From NCBI RefSeq assembly GCF_030848575.1, contig NZ_JAVDDX010000003.1, forward strand, positions 124,001 through 188,000: a stretch of DNA of 64,000 nt, given 5' to 3'. The stretch is from Haloarcula sp. H-GB4 (GTDB lineage: Archaea > Halobacteriota > Halobacteria > Halobacteriales > Haloarculaceae). The notes beneath the pieces were generated by a model. That model ran no database searches, was not told the origin of the DNA, and worked only from the letters and a program-made list of their open reading frames with translations. Position 1 is the stretch's first letter. Each line of letters starts with the position of its first letter. Shown here piece after piece: positions 44,799 to 53,857 of this stretch. Made by a program: the position numbers and the translations under genes.

Positions 44799-46304
44799 TC
44801 ACGCCAACGCATCGAATATTGATTCGAGGTTCTGCTTGACTTCCCAATTGAAACTAAACATGAGGGCCAGAGCCAGTGCGACATACACTCCGATACCCAC
44901 GAGAATTAACAGGATAAACTCCAATACCGGCGCATTAAGAGTCACTGTCTGATAGACGTAGGTCACTGCGGCTCCCATCCCAAGACTTGCCACCAGTGGA
45001 TACGAGACCTCCTTGAGGACTCGAATCGGAGACGCTTCGACAGTCCGGGCAATAAGATAGGTGTCTATCGGCATCATCGGGAAGATGTAGATGCCCGTAA
45101 TGAGGGCTGCGGTGCCCTCGATCCCATACATCATCGTGGCTGGGTAGATGAATATCGTAATGAGGGCGACACGTACAGCGGAGAGCTTAGCGATATAGTC
45201 AGGCCGTCCGACTGCCTTCCAGACCGGTCCCATCGTCGCACCCATTGAACGCAATAGCCCATAGATAGCTAGCAACTGCATTACCGGTATCATCGGCTGC
45301 CATTCGGGGGTAAAAAACGCCTCGACGAACGCGGGTGCGATTGCCGCGATCCCCATCGCTGCTGGGAACGAAGCCAATGTGGTCATTCTGAGCGTCTGGA
45401 AGTATCCGGACCGTAGCTTCTCGACATCGTTCTGCACCTTCGAATACGCTGAAAACGTTACACTCGAGATTGTCTGTGTGATTTCGGTCGCCGGCGCGTT
45501 CGAGAGCCGGTAAGCGAGCTGGTAAAATCCCAATGCACTTGCCATGAGCGCCCAGCCGACAAACGCATCGTCCCCTCTACTGTACAGGAAGTATAGGATC
45601 GAGTTGGCGGTAACCCATTTCCCGAAACTGTACCGTTTCTTCGCAACATCGACGTCAAACGACGGCCATGGCCGGTATCCGTCTGCGATATACGAGACGA
45701 GGAACCGGGCTGCGTCGCCGGCGATGTATCCGATTGCCAGTGCATAGACAGTTGGCTCATACAGAGCTATGCCTACAGTGACGACGAAGTACGCCACCGC
45801 GCCGCTGACTCTGTAGACGAACTCTTTGTGGAAATCTAAACTCTTCTGGAAATAGACGACAGCGGGGTTTCGTAACCCAACGATAAACGGCGAGAGGGCG
45901 ATGACCCGAAACAGGTCGGTCGCCGCAGGTTCGTTGAACAACGATGCAATAAACGGGGCTCCAAGGAACAGGATCACGGCGATTACGGTCCCCCTGGCTG
46001 TCTCGATTGTCCAGGCCGTGTTGAGCTCGTCGTCAACGTTGTCCTCCTCGGCCTGTATCAGAGCAGACTTGATACCCAACTCAGAGAACTTCTTGAGTGA
46101 GGAGAGTGTTAACAGCGCAATCCCCATCAACCCGAATGCACGCGGAGACAACAGTGAAGCAACGATGACCAGCAATAGCAACTCTAGCCCCCGCTCAGTG
46201 ACGTTCATTACGCCGACCCAAACGCCACTCTTCACAGCCTGCTCCATAATATCATCACTGGCTGGGAGCAGTCGCTTTATCAACTGTTTCAGTTTATCTA
46301 GCAT
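44799..46304 (-). CDS. Wzx/RfbX-type oligosaccharide flippase
   Basis: The 501-residue product has twelve to fourteen membrane helices in the MOP-superfamily order. Helix 1 starts GVWVGVMNVTERGLELLLLV, the next region is SLLSPRAFGLMGIALLTLSS, and typical polysaccharide-transporter phrases follow (IKSALIQAEE, ALGFYQLAYRLSNAPATEI, TFSAYSKVQND). These proteins turn lipid-linked oligosaccharides over to the outer face of the membrane; archaeal members include AglR-like proteins. As the only flippase here it is the natural exporter for the glycan built by the surrounding transferases. It reads opposite to most of the transferase genes, so a separate promoter is needed. Confidence 0.92.
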   Translation of the reverse strand: MLDKLKQLIKRLLPASDDIMEQAVKSGVWVGVMNVTERGLELLLLVIVASLLSPRAFGLMGIALLTLSSLKKFSELGIKSALIQAEEDNVDDELNTAWTIETARGTVIAVILFLGAPFIASLFNEPAATDLFRVIALSPFIVGLRNPAVVYFQKSLDFHKEFVYRVSGAVAYFVVTVGIALYEPTVYALAIGYIAGDAARFLVSYIADGYRPWPSFDVDVAKKRYSFGKWVTANSILYFLYSRGDDAFVGWALMASALGFYQLAYRLSNAPATEITQTISSVTFSAYSKVQNDVEKLRSGYFQTLRMTTLASFPAAMGIAAIAPAFVEAFFTPEWQPMIPVMQLLAIYGLLRSMGATMGPVWKAVGRPDYIAKLSAVRVALITIFIYPATMMYGIEGTAALITGIYIFPMMPIDTYLIARTVEASPIRVLKEVSYPLVASLGMGAAVTYVYQTVTLNAPVLEFILLILVGIGVYVALALALMFSFNWEVKQNLESIFDALA

Positions 46305-46539
46305 CGTCGCTTGAACTCCCCGTCACGTATGTGACGAGCCACGACATCTGGCCGATTACCGGACACCAGTTCGCTCTCCCGACTCAATACTCTGTATTGC
46401 TGTGCCTGCATAGACTCTCTGTTGCTACATACTTCGGATACCGTCTGTTTGTTATGGGCGGGGTAACTGTAACGCAGCCGACCTATGAGGGGGTATCCTG
46501 ACGGACCCTCTCAGTGTGCAACTGTTCGGTGCACTAGAT

Positions 46540-47676
46540 TTACTGATTGTCAGCTGTGAGCACTTGTCCGCTTTCGACCATTGATTCCAGCGGGTTGTCG
46601 TCAATCTCCAGCGGGAAATCGACTCGCCCGCACCGCCGAGCCGACTCCCAGCATCCGAATATAAGTTCCGTTGCCTGCAGTGCGTTGTCAGCTGAAAGTT
46701 CAGGTTCACGGCCTGTGGCAAGTGCGTCGACGGTGTCCGCTATGGCACGGTCGATATAGCTTTCGGGTCTCGCGTTTTCTACAGTGGCTCCCGGTATTCG
46801 AGCGCTGATCTTCTGTTTTGCAGCGTCGAATATTGTTTCGTTGGGACCATGTACGTCCTCTCCACCGGTATCGATCGTCGTCCAGCTTTTACCAGCTCGG
46901 ACTCGTAGCGGAACCTCACCACCGATTTCTATCGTTCCGTCTGAGCCCAGTAACCGCATATGACAGTCGACAATGCCACCGTCGCCTGTCGATGCAAGTC
47001 CGTCGACTCCGTTCGTGTACCGCCATTGCGCGATGGCTTGGTTCTCGTTGTGGGCCCCAAACTGCACGTTTTCCTCGCTGTATTCGATCCCAGCCATCAC
47101 CCATTTCGACATCGCCTGATCGGTGAAGTACCCACAGAGGTCAAACAGGTGCGACCCGTAATCAAATAGATTTTTCCCACCGAGTTCAATTCGCTCTAAC
47201 GAGCCTATCTTTCCGTTTTCAAGCAGCGACTTTGCTTTCCGGAACGGCTTTCCGAACCGCCGTTGATGATTGAATGTGAGTTGGATGCCGGCCCGCTTAC
47301 AGGCCGATGCCATTTTTTGGCAGTCCTCCCATCTCGTTGCCATCGGCTTTTCGCAGTGGATGGCGTCCATCACTCCGCTCTCCGCACACGTCATCACGAC
47401 AGGTGCGTGGATATGGGGCGGAACACAGACACTGACAATGTCGGGCTTGACAGCATTGAGCATTTTCTCAGTGTCCGTGTAGACGTTTCCATCTGGGAGA
47501 TTCCATCGTTCGCCGAAGTTTTTCGCGTTCTCTGGGACGACGTCAGCACAGGCGGTGAGTTCACACGAATCCAGCCGTTCGTACGCGCCTGCGTGTCTGT
47601 ATGCCATTGCGAACCCGTCGGTATCCGGGTCATCCGGATCCTCACCAGTCCCAATGACTGCGACAGTGTAAGTCAT
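46540..47676 (-). CDS. Gfo/Idh/MocA family oxidoreductase
   Basis: The 378-residue product starts at MTYTVAVIGTGEDPDDPDTD; nine upstream codons are open. The NAD(P)-binding motif VAVIGTGEDP is followed by an unusual acidic insertion, then CELTACADVVPENAKNFGE. The catalytic lysine motif is HCEKPMATRW, and the metal/substrate side has FNHQRRFGKPF and LFDYGSHLFDLCGYF, a D-x-G-x-H-x-x-D-L element seen in sugar-acting members. In glycan loci such enzymes make modified nucleotide sugars by oxidation or epimerisation. It differs clearly from the xylose-type enzyme at 19208. The substrate is unknown. Confidence 0.88.
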   Translation of the reverse strand: MTYTVAVIGTGEDPDDPDTDGFAMAYRHAGAYERLDSCELTACADVVPENAKNFGERWNLPDGNVYTDTEKMLNAVKPDIVSVCVPPHIHAPVVMTCAESGVMDAIHCEKPMATRWEDCQKMASACKRAGIQLTFNHQRRFGKPFRKAKSLLENGKIGSLERIELGGKNLFDYGSHLFDLCGYFTDQAMSKWVMAGIEYSEENVQFGAHNENQAIAQWRYTNGVDGLASTGDGGIVDCHMRLLGSDGTIEIGGEVPLRVRAGKSWTTIDTGGEDVHGPNETIFDAAKQKISARIPGATVENARPESYIDRAIADTVDALATGREPELSADNALQATELIFGCWESARRCGRVDFPLEIDDNPLESMVESGQVLTADNQ

Positions 47677-48201
47677 CGATGGAAGGTGGGTTAGTAGCCT
47701 CAATAGTAGTAACCTCGTACTGATTTACCCAGACAGTCCCCACCGACTGCCTGCTTTCTCACTACCATCGTGACAATATATATGAACTTCTGGCCGGTTC
47801 TATCTGAGAAGGGAGTAAGCGCCATCTCGTGTCGTTTTAGATCACGAACAGCGTGTTATATGACTCTTAACTACCCCAAACTTGGTGAATTCCAATGAGG
47901 ACAACCGGTTCTCCAACTAATTGGTCGTTCACCCGTGGACGAATCACAGTCACTCTGTGAGTGAACATACGAAGCCAGCCAAGCCGGCTACAGTCTAGTT
48001 TTGGGATCCCTCCATATCGGTAGTAGTTGGCCTTGTGTCCAAATCACAAAGTGGTCAATAGGGGGATATACTGTAGCGTGATTGACGGTATGGCCTGTTT
48101 ACTAAAACGGTCTCCGTCGTTGGATTCTCGATAACGATGGACCAAAATCGTCGCCGACAAAGCGTAGCTACGGTACCGAGGGAGACTATCTCACTGTACT
48201 G
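47677..48201. other. Intergenic stretch, no supported gene
   Basis: It lies between the oxidoreductase start and the 57-residue membrane miniprotein. AT-rich and GC-rich parts alternate. Only very short frames exist. No repeat or RNA-like structure is evident. Confidence 0.45.
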
Positions 48202-48375
48202 ATGTCTTCAGATGAAGAGACTAAGACTGTGGAGTCGGAGCAGGCGACCCGGCGGACCATTCTGACCCTCGTTGCGACTGGACTCTCGTTTGGTGCTGCA
48301 GTGCTAATGAAGCGGGAGATGTTGTATCGTGGGTACGGTGAAGATGGGTATGGTGAACAGGGCTTCGGCGAATAA
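48202..48375 (+). CDS. 57-residue membrane miniprotein with a Gly-Tyr tail
   Basis: The product starts MSSDEETKTVESEQATRR. A hydrophobic helix follows (TILTLVATGLSFGAAVLM, residues about 19-36), then a basic turn and the tail RGYGEDGYGEQGFGE to the end. An Arg-Arg pair just before the helix recalls a Tat-type or stop-transfer signal. The C-terminal pattern of G-[YF]-G repeats is shared with the end of the CBM6 lipoprotein (EGYGMGGYGG). The coding call rests on this shared tail, the acidic start and the clean helix. It may anchor or dock surface components of the glycan system; that is an inference. No named family comes to mind. Confidence 0.7.
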   Translation: MSSDEETKTVESEQATRRTILTLVATGLSFGAAVLMKREMLYRGYGEDGYGEQGFGE

Positions 48376-48472
48376 CTAGTACTGAATTTCTTCCAATTTT
48401 CTCTAATGAACGAGTTGAGACCAGAAGCAACTATCTCTCTAAACTCTCAACATCGAAGATCCCAGAGTAACG

Positions 48473-49279
48473 TTATCTCGACAGCTCTGCAGATTGGGAG
48501 GTCCGATCAATATCCGGCACCTCGCCTTTGTCTCCGTCGTGGTGGGTCTGATCGAGGACTCCTCGAAGACGTCCGACCGTCTTTGCAACAGTACTACCCG
48601 CTTCTATCACGGTAGCTACTGGCGTTATTCTGACGTAATTCAGCGGGTCAAGTACCTCACAGAAAATATTCTTGAGTTGATCCGCTTGCGAGATGTTACA
48701 CTTTGACCAGTAGTACGGACTCTTCGTTTCGAGTTTATACTGTTTTTTCCAGTAGTCAGTAATGGATGATGCATATGGATGGTCGACAATGAGTTCGGGA
48801 TCGTACCGAATGTCAAACTCGCTTCTGACTCGCCTGGCGAGTTCTTTTTCTTCGTGCCCCCACCCCATTTCTTCGTCCCACCCACCGACGGCCTCGAAAA
48901 CGTCCCTGTGAACGCCCATATTACACCCCCAGAAATGTTTGACGTAGCAAGCATCGTCTCCCCAGTCGTAATGCGTGGTGAAATGTCGAGCAAACACGTC
49001 ATCTGCAGGGTGGATAGTTCGACCGGCGTATGCCGCCTCTGTTTCAAGGACCTCGTTGGCTTTTTGAAGATACCCCGGTCGGGTTCGGGAATCGTCATCT
49101 AGAAACACGATTTTGTCGCTTGAGGCCCGTCTGATTCCCTCATTTCGTGCTCTGGTCACTGGGCTTTCGTCACACACGATAACCTCAAAGTCATCGAATG
49201 CCTGATCTTTGAGGCACTGTATCGCTTCAATCTCATCTCGCGTTTTCAATGTCGCGATGACAACACTAACCGATACCAT
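48473..49279 (-). CDS. GT2 family glycosyltransferase
   Basis: The product has 268 residues. The GT-A landmarks are VSVVIATLKTRDEIEAIQCL, FEVIVCDESPVTRARNEG, the metal motif IVFLDDDSRTRPGYL near residue 60, and the catalytic-base region GWDEEMGWGHEEKELARRVR near residue 145. The WGHEE element is typical of galactosyl/rhamnosyl-type GT2 enzymes. It is separate from the main transferase run and is read alone on the minus strand. Sugar unknown. Confidence 0.9.
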   Translation of the reverse strand: MVSVSVVIATLKTRDEIEAIQCLKDQAFDDFEVIVCDESPVTRARNEGIRRASSDKIVFLDDDSRTRPGYLQKANEVLETEAAYAGRTIHPADDVFARHFTTHYDWGDDACYVKHFWGCNMGVHRDVFEAVGGWDEEMGWGHEEKELARRVRSEFDIRYDPELIVDHPYASSITDYWKKQYKLETKSPYYWSKCNISQADQLKNIFCEVLDPLNYVRITPVATVIEAGSTVAKTVGRLRGVLDQTHHDGDKGEVPDIDRTSQSAELSR

Positions 49280-49365
49280 GAAATTCCTTCTATAAGGTTG
49301 CTCTCGCTTTCAAGATATTAGTATAGCCCCCCTTCATTATTAGGCAAGCCATTCACTTGCCCGGC

Positions 49366-49647
49366 CTACGCCGGCATGGTTGCAATGACTGCCTGGACCC
49401 ATGACACAACCCCGTAAATAAAGACCACAAACCCGCCCATGGAAATCCAGCGTAGTCGCCTGTGATTTTTTGGCCGGACACCATCTGGTTTACTGAGTTC
49501 GACCGCAAAGAGAAAGCCCGCGTAGCTGAGCAGGTAATACAATAACGGATTCCAACGACCAATAAATATCATCCCCCCCAGCGTCGTCGATAGCCAGACG
49601 ACAAAAACTCCCACAAACTGTTGGGCCCATCCAGCGCACATAGACAA
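49366..49647 (-). CDS. Small three-helix membrane protein
   Basis: The product has 93 residues and three hydrophobic helices: FVGVFVVWLSTTLGGMIFI, PLLYYLLSYAGFLFAVEL and MGGFVVFIYGVVSWVQAVIA. A polar loop with KPDGVRPKNHRRLRW joins the last two, giving a positive-inside pattern. I recognise no named family, but the layout is typical of small conserved haloarchaeal membrane proteins. The neighbours are glycan genes on the same strand; a role there is only a guess. Confidence 0.6.
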   Translation of the reverse strand: MSMCAGWAQQFVGVFVVWLSTTLGGMIFIGRWNPLLYYLLSYAGFLFAVELSKPDGVRPKNHRRLRWISMGGFVVFIYGVVSWVQAVIATMPA

Positions 49648-50038
49648 GTCAATACACGCCTTCCTGTTTTGTTATGCTACTACTAGAGTGCTATTGGGCG
49701 GTAATTTTGCTTGTGACAGTCGCTGTATCGGCAATTGCCGGCGCAAAATGTTCCAACTGGGCGCCCCGTCGATGTGCCACAGGAACATTGTTGCTGATAA
49801 GAGTAGACTCCGTAAACAATGAATCAAATAGCACTGGGATTCATCGACTCCCGGCCACCAAACAAAGCAGTTGATTGGAGATAACAGGGCAAAAACCGGT
49901 ACATGCGGCATGGCACAAATGTGACTCTCCCGTATACTCACCATGTGGCAGGGGAATAGGAACCAATGCTGAAAGCGCGATATAGCTAGTTGACCGGAAC
50001 TTCTGGAGCACATCAACTATCGTCTGTATTGGCCGGAT
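49648..50038. other. Intergenic stretch, no supported gene
   Basis: A plus-strand frame at 49674-49874 starts with a signal-like hydrophobic run (MLLLECYWAVILLVTVAVSA) but then loses protein character. It may be a remnant. Nothing else is seen. Confidence 0.4.
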
Positions 50039-50791
50039 CTATTGAGGGATGTTCCCGCCGTCAGAAGTTAGTGTGGCCGTTTCTCCTGAAAGACGTTGCT
50101 CTGCAGCATCCCTGTCTTCAGGATACCCAACGTCGATACGCCACCCGTTGAGACGAACAGCGTCGATTGTTCTTCCACTGTCCATCAGTAAATCAATAGC
50201 ATCGCTGAGTTCGTACTCGCCGCGATCAGAGGGCTGGACGAGGCTACAAGCTTTGAATATTGCCGGCGAAAACGTATAAAAGCCGGTCATGACCAGATTA
50301 GACGGAGGGTTGTCCGGCTTCTCTACTACATCGGTTATTTCACCGTATTTATTGGTCACGCAAACGCCATATCTAGACGCTTCCTTTTCTGGAACTTCCT
50401 CTACCAGAAACGCACAGTCGACCCGTTGTTCCCGTTGACGTTGCACAACTGTGCTGAGGTTTCCTCGAAATACATTGTCTCCCAGCATCAACATGAAATC
50501 ATCCTCAATTTCCGGTTCGGCCTGTAGCAAGGCGTGCGCTAGCCCAGCAGGTTCCTCCTGGTGGACGTACGTTATTGGGACACCATCGTACGAGTTACCG
50601 TAATAATCAATAATCTGCTTTTGACGGTATCCGACGGCGATAACAAACTCGTCTGCATCAAGTGAAACGAGCTCGTCAAGGCAGTGGGTTAGAAGCGGTT
50701 TTCCATCTACTTGAACTAACGCTTTCGGGAGGTCATCAGTCAATGGCTGAAGTCGTGTTCCCTTCCCGGCTGCGAGAACTACTGCTTTCAT
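50039..50791 (-). CDS. Nucleotide-sugar pyrophosphorylase (glucose-1-phosphate uridylyl-/thymidylyltransferase family)
   Basis: The 250-residue product starts MKAVVLAAGKGTRLQPLTDD, the nucleotide-binding signature of sugar-1-phosphate nucleotidyltransferases, with the catalytic lysine in LPKALVQVDGKPLL. The substrate loop has EPAGLAHALLQAEPEI, the metal motif is MLMLGDNVF, and VVEKPDNPPSNLVMTGFYTF gives the second conserved EKP motif. It makes NDP-glucose or a related donor from NTP and sugar 1-phosphate, as RmlA, GalU or AglF do. It lacks the C-terminal extension of longer bifunctional forms. It is the only donor-making nucleotidyltransferase in the locus and probably feeds the GT2/GT4 enzymes. 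Confidence 0.92.
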   Translation of the reverse strand: MKAVVLAAGKGTRLQPLTDDLPKALVQVDGKPLLTHCLDELVSLDADEFVIAVGYRQKQIIDYYGNSYDGVPITYVHQEEPAGLAHALLQAEPEIEDDFMLMLGDNVFRGNLSTVVQRQREQRVDCAFLVEEVPEKEASRYGVCVTNKYGEITDVVEKPDNPPSNLVMTGFYTFSPAIFKACSLVQPSDRGEYELSDAIDLLMDSGRTIDAVRLNGWRIDVGYPEDRDAAEQRLSGETATLTSDGGNIPQ

Positions 50792-50894
50792 CACTCACAC
50801 GCTTCTCCAGATGACACATTGTAATGCCGCTACTAATGCTACTCAGTTATCGGTGGATGAGCCACATATTCTTTCGGCTAGTAACGTTGTTCAG

Positions 50895-51092
50895 CTATCG
50901 GCGCAGATCTACAAGTGAATCTGAGTGAATAACAATGAACTCTTCTTCACCGAGCTGCGACTCATGCTCCGGTAAAAATATCAACTGTGAATCAGTCGAT
51001 GATTTGACGACGGTGAGTTCCTCCATTTCGTAGCCCAGGTCAGATTCCCAGTCTGGGTCTGTTGCTACGTCTTCCCACTCCTCTGAGGTCAT
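50895..51092 (-). CDS. Small acidic conserved protein
   Basis: The 65-residue product starts MTSEEWEDVATDPDWESDLGY and continues with alternating beta-type segments (LTVVKSSTDSQLIFLPEH, EEFIVIHSDSLVDL). It is very acidic. I recall similar haloarchaeal miniproteins with the D-P-D-W-E-x-D-L-G-Y start and a FLP-x-E middle, but no function is known to me. It lies on the same strand as the nucleotidyltransferase, 103 bases upstream of it. Confidence 0.65.
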   Translation of the reverse strand: MTSEEWEDVATDPDWESDLGYEMEELTVVKSSTDSQLIFLPEHESQLGEEEFIVIHSDSLVDLRR

Positions 51093-52321
51093 CATTCAGC
51101 CGCCACTCCATTCAACCATCTTGATCTTGACAAACTTAGCCACTTGTGTGTAAACCACGAATTCTGGCCCTGCCCTAATCCCAGATTAAGACAATGTTTA
51201 AACTTCCTCTCTGCTGCGCTGACATCGAGCATATCTCGGAAAGGAGTAATTACTGTATTAAAGATTGCGTCCCTATATCGCATATTTATATACCATTTGC
51301 AAAGCAGTTACTTACCAACTTTTCTTGCAATCTCGGACCTAACAAAGCCCCTGAAAACAGACTAATCTCTGATAGTAGGATAAAATTACCCTGCTATTCG
51401 ATAGGACGCCACTGGACAATGACACTACTTTGCGACGTACCCGAGCCAATGAACGCTGAGCGCAGCAACGGGATTCACCATCGATCAGGGTGAAGAACAT
51501 CTCCGAGTCCACCCAAATCAATACCACTGTTGTATCTGCGGATCCTAATCTGTAATTCTACACGTCTCGCCTAGCCGTGACCGTGGCTCCGAAGCTCCAA
51601 ACCGACACTCTTTCTCAAATGGTGCTACCACGTATCTTAGTCCTACCCAACATCTGAATAATTTGGTTAGCTACCGCTGCTCTACGTCCGTCTGGAGTGG
51701 TAAGCTTCGCCATGCCGAAATAACACGACTATAACAATACCCCCCTGCGCGTAAGACAGTGATGGAGAGGGCAGTTACCCGACACCCACAACACCGGCCC
51801 AATCCTTACCACCCCCCTCAGGGACGCTCGTGCCCTGTATAGTCGCTGTCGACTCGGATCGCTCTCTCCATTTGCAGTGAGCCGGAGCGGCTTCGGTCAC
51901 ACCGTCCTTTCCGGCTCATTCTGGCCTTGACTTTTTAGCTATGACGAGTGGACTCTAATCTTTCCCAAGACTTCGCCGATTCTCTTGACCAACTGTTGAG
52001 ATACTACCGAAAATTTCTCGAATTAGATGGAGCTATCAGAAAGCTACTGATGTCTGGTAGGCACAGTACAACTACACATCAGATGTAATGAACGTGAAAC
52101 TGATATTATAATCTTATTCAGATCCCTGATGAGCACTCTCATAGCTAATTTTTGGGTGGTACCTATTGTAGTCGAGAACTTCAGAGCGCTTTATAATACA
52201 AACTCGCAAGCTCGACACAAGTATACTTCAGGACATGGATAACTGGCAAGTGCTAGAAGAAGCCGACTACCTCAAAATATGAACTCAATTACTAAACTAT
52301 AACAGTTTCACGTAGCGGTGT
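51093..52321. other. 1.2-kb stretch without a supported protein gene
   Basis: Frames such as 51092-51283 and 51339-51527 (minus) and 51194-51493 (plus) lack acidic composition. GC-rich parts at 51740-51920 contrast with AT-rich flanks and include a long stem-loop (51878-51918) and a shorter one (CAGGG-N9-CCCTG near 51820-51840). An unannotated RNA is possible. A 15-codon frame at 52235-52282 is not claimed. Confidence 0.4.
51878..51918. ncRNA. Stem-loop with 9-bp arms, possible small RNA or terminator
   Basis: TGAGCCGGA at 51878-51886 pairs perfectly with TCCGGCTCA at 51910-51918. The 23-base loop can fold further through GCCG/CGGC. A run of five T follows at about 51932-51936, which would suit the end of a plus-strand RNA. 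No known RNA family is recognised. Confidence 0.3.
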
Positions 52322-52441
52322 ATGCCGGAACATATCTCCGACAGCGAAATGGAACGGATTTCGGAATTCGCGAGCACTCCGATGTACAAGCGGTCGCCCG
52401 ACCAGTTACTGCCGGACGGTGCGGCCGACGACGAAGAATAA
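52322..52441 (+). CDS. 39-residue conserved haloarchaeal miniprotein
   Basis: It reads MPEHISDSEMERISEFASTP, then MYKRSPDQLLPDGAADDEE. The core E-x2-R-I-x-E-F-A-x-T-P-x-Y-K-R-S-P-x-Q-L-L-P matches a type of very short haloarchaeal protein that I remember from several genomes, ending in LLP plus an acidic tail. It is likely helical and then extended; function unknown. It converges with the DUF7344-like gene. A start at 52322 follows an AT-rich stretch. Coding is supported by composition and the recognisable pattern. Confidence 0.65.
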   Translation: MPEHISDSEMERISEFASTPMYKRSPDQLLPDGAADDEE

Positions 52442-52483
52442 CACACCCTTGGGGGGTATTTTTCAGTTAGCATACGGTTCCAC

Positions 52484-53038
52484 TCACGGCTCACCGATAT
52501 CAAAGGACTTGTCGTTCTTCCCCCGTCGTCTGGAGACCGCGTGAGCAATAGAAAGCACGAGAAACGAACTCATGACGACTAATCCGATAACTAATGGACT
52601 AATCGCACCAAGCGGAGGCACACCGACGATTGCTGCTATGAGTAAAACGGCGTTCAACAGGGCCACGGCGCCATAGTACTGATACCATTTTGACTCGTCA
52701 TCGCCATTACTGATGAATGGTTCAACTTCCGGAGCATCCTCTCGAAGAGCTATCTCACCCGTGTCAGCGTCATAAGTTATCAGTCCTGCCTCTTGAAGCT
52801 TCGGAGCATGGGTCTGATACAGCGAGACATACACCCGCTTTCGCGCCTGCGAGGAGAGTTCTTCGACGGTTGTATCGTTTTCCCACGCAGCCAACTCCTC
52901 AGCTAGATCGGTTAGCTGGACTGGCTCCAGCTGCTGGCGTAGATAGTAAAGTGTATATCGACGCCTGGAACTGCTGAGGATATCGAACATTTGGTCTCGT
53001 GAGAGCTCTGGTTCTTCCTCTACCATCGGTGCACTCAT
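52484..53038 (-). CDS. Membrane-anchored winged-helix protein (DUF7344-like)
   Basis: The product has 184 residues. The winged helix at residues about 12-100 carries MFDILSSSRRRYTLYYLRQQ, LTDLAEELAAWENDTTVEEL and RKRVYVSLYQTHAPKLQEAG with a DTGEIAL wing. Two membrane helices follow (YYGAVALLNAVLLIAAIVGV and ISPLVIGLVVMSSFLVLSIA), then a basic tail. It is a paralogue of the protein at 22175-22813 but has a shorter N-terminus. A C-terminal basic patch (SRRRGKNDK) sits inside. It is read alone. Target and signal are unknown. Confidence 0.82.
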   Translation of the reverse strand: MSAPMVEEEPELSRDQMFDILSSSRRRYTLYYLRQQLEPVQLTDLAEELAAWENDTTVEELSSQARKRVYVSLYQTHAPKLQEAGLITYDADTGEIALREDAPEVEPFISNGDDESKWYQYYGAVALLNAVLLIAAIVGVPPLGAISPLVIGLVVMSSFLVLSIAHAVSRRRGKNDKSFDIGEP

Positions 53039-53857
53039 GACCTCGGTTGCTGCTTTGGTTGGTGGTCAGGCCGCGAGAGCGACATATATACACGAAACCC
53101 GGGGTACCGTTTTGTTACACCCCCGTTACCTTCTAATTCCTGAGTAAGAAATAGCTACTTGTATGACGTACTGGGCTCTTGTCCTTCCCTGATGGGCCAC
53201 AGTCGGTATATAATCTCTGAGTTTGCGATGGGAAGTGTTCTTGGTGTTATACCAACAAATAACAGCAACTGAGAATAAATAAAAATTGATATACGGGTGA
53301 AACCGCAGTACGCTGAGTTATTATTTGATCTTGGACAAGTCGCTGTATCACACTACTACGCTCCGGATCTCCTTCTATTAGCATATCTGCAAAGATTAGT
53401 GCTACGCGGTCGAACCCTAACGCGAATAGGCGGGAACTACGTAGTATCCTATTAATAATATATTGTGGTTATGCGGTATGCCCCTGTCACTTGATTATTA
53501 GATCGCTGAGTAGTAATTCAGTGAGACCAGTCTAAAAGGTAGCCGCGGCTGCGATAGCAATCCCAGAAATAGTATGTCCCATTCTCTGTGAACAGTTGGC
53601 CTTTTTGCAACTCTACTGATAACGCACGAATGTCGCATAGCTGTTATCCACGCTGAAATACCTGGCTTACCTCAGCCATAGAGGATATATCGCCAACCGT
53701 CGAGGTAAGAGCCTGACACCCCAAGTCTACTCACAAAATTCGGGCATCCCCTCTGCGGCTACTGTATTGCCCTTCCAGATCGTCTCCCCAGCATACTCTT
53801 TTACCGGGGCTGGTTATTAACCACTCACTTAAGAACTAGTAGAGGATTGTCAGCCGG
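53039..53857. other. AT-rich intergenic stretch, no supported gene
   Basis: The 819 bases hold no frame with protein-like composition. The part at 53240-53480 is strongly AT-rich. A 10-base palindrome (ACTACGTAGT near 53438) is of chance length. The stretch from 53600 to 53830 resembles decayed coding DNA but without a readable frame. Confidence 0.45.

Noticed and set aside
49674-49874. 66-codon plus-strand frame with a signal-like start
   Set aside because: The part after the hydrophobic run has no acidic composition or motif; it could be a remnant but is not supported.
51092-51283. 63-codon minus-strand frame with an ATGA overlap to the small acidic protein
   Set aside because: The overlap suggests coupling, but the composition is basic and nothing is recognisable.
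53436-53450. Palindrome ACTACGTAGT in the 53-kb gap
   Set aside because: Ten bases is within chance expectation for this window.
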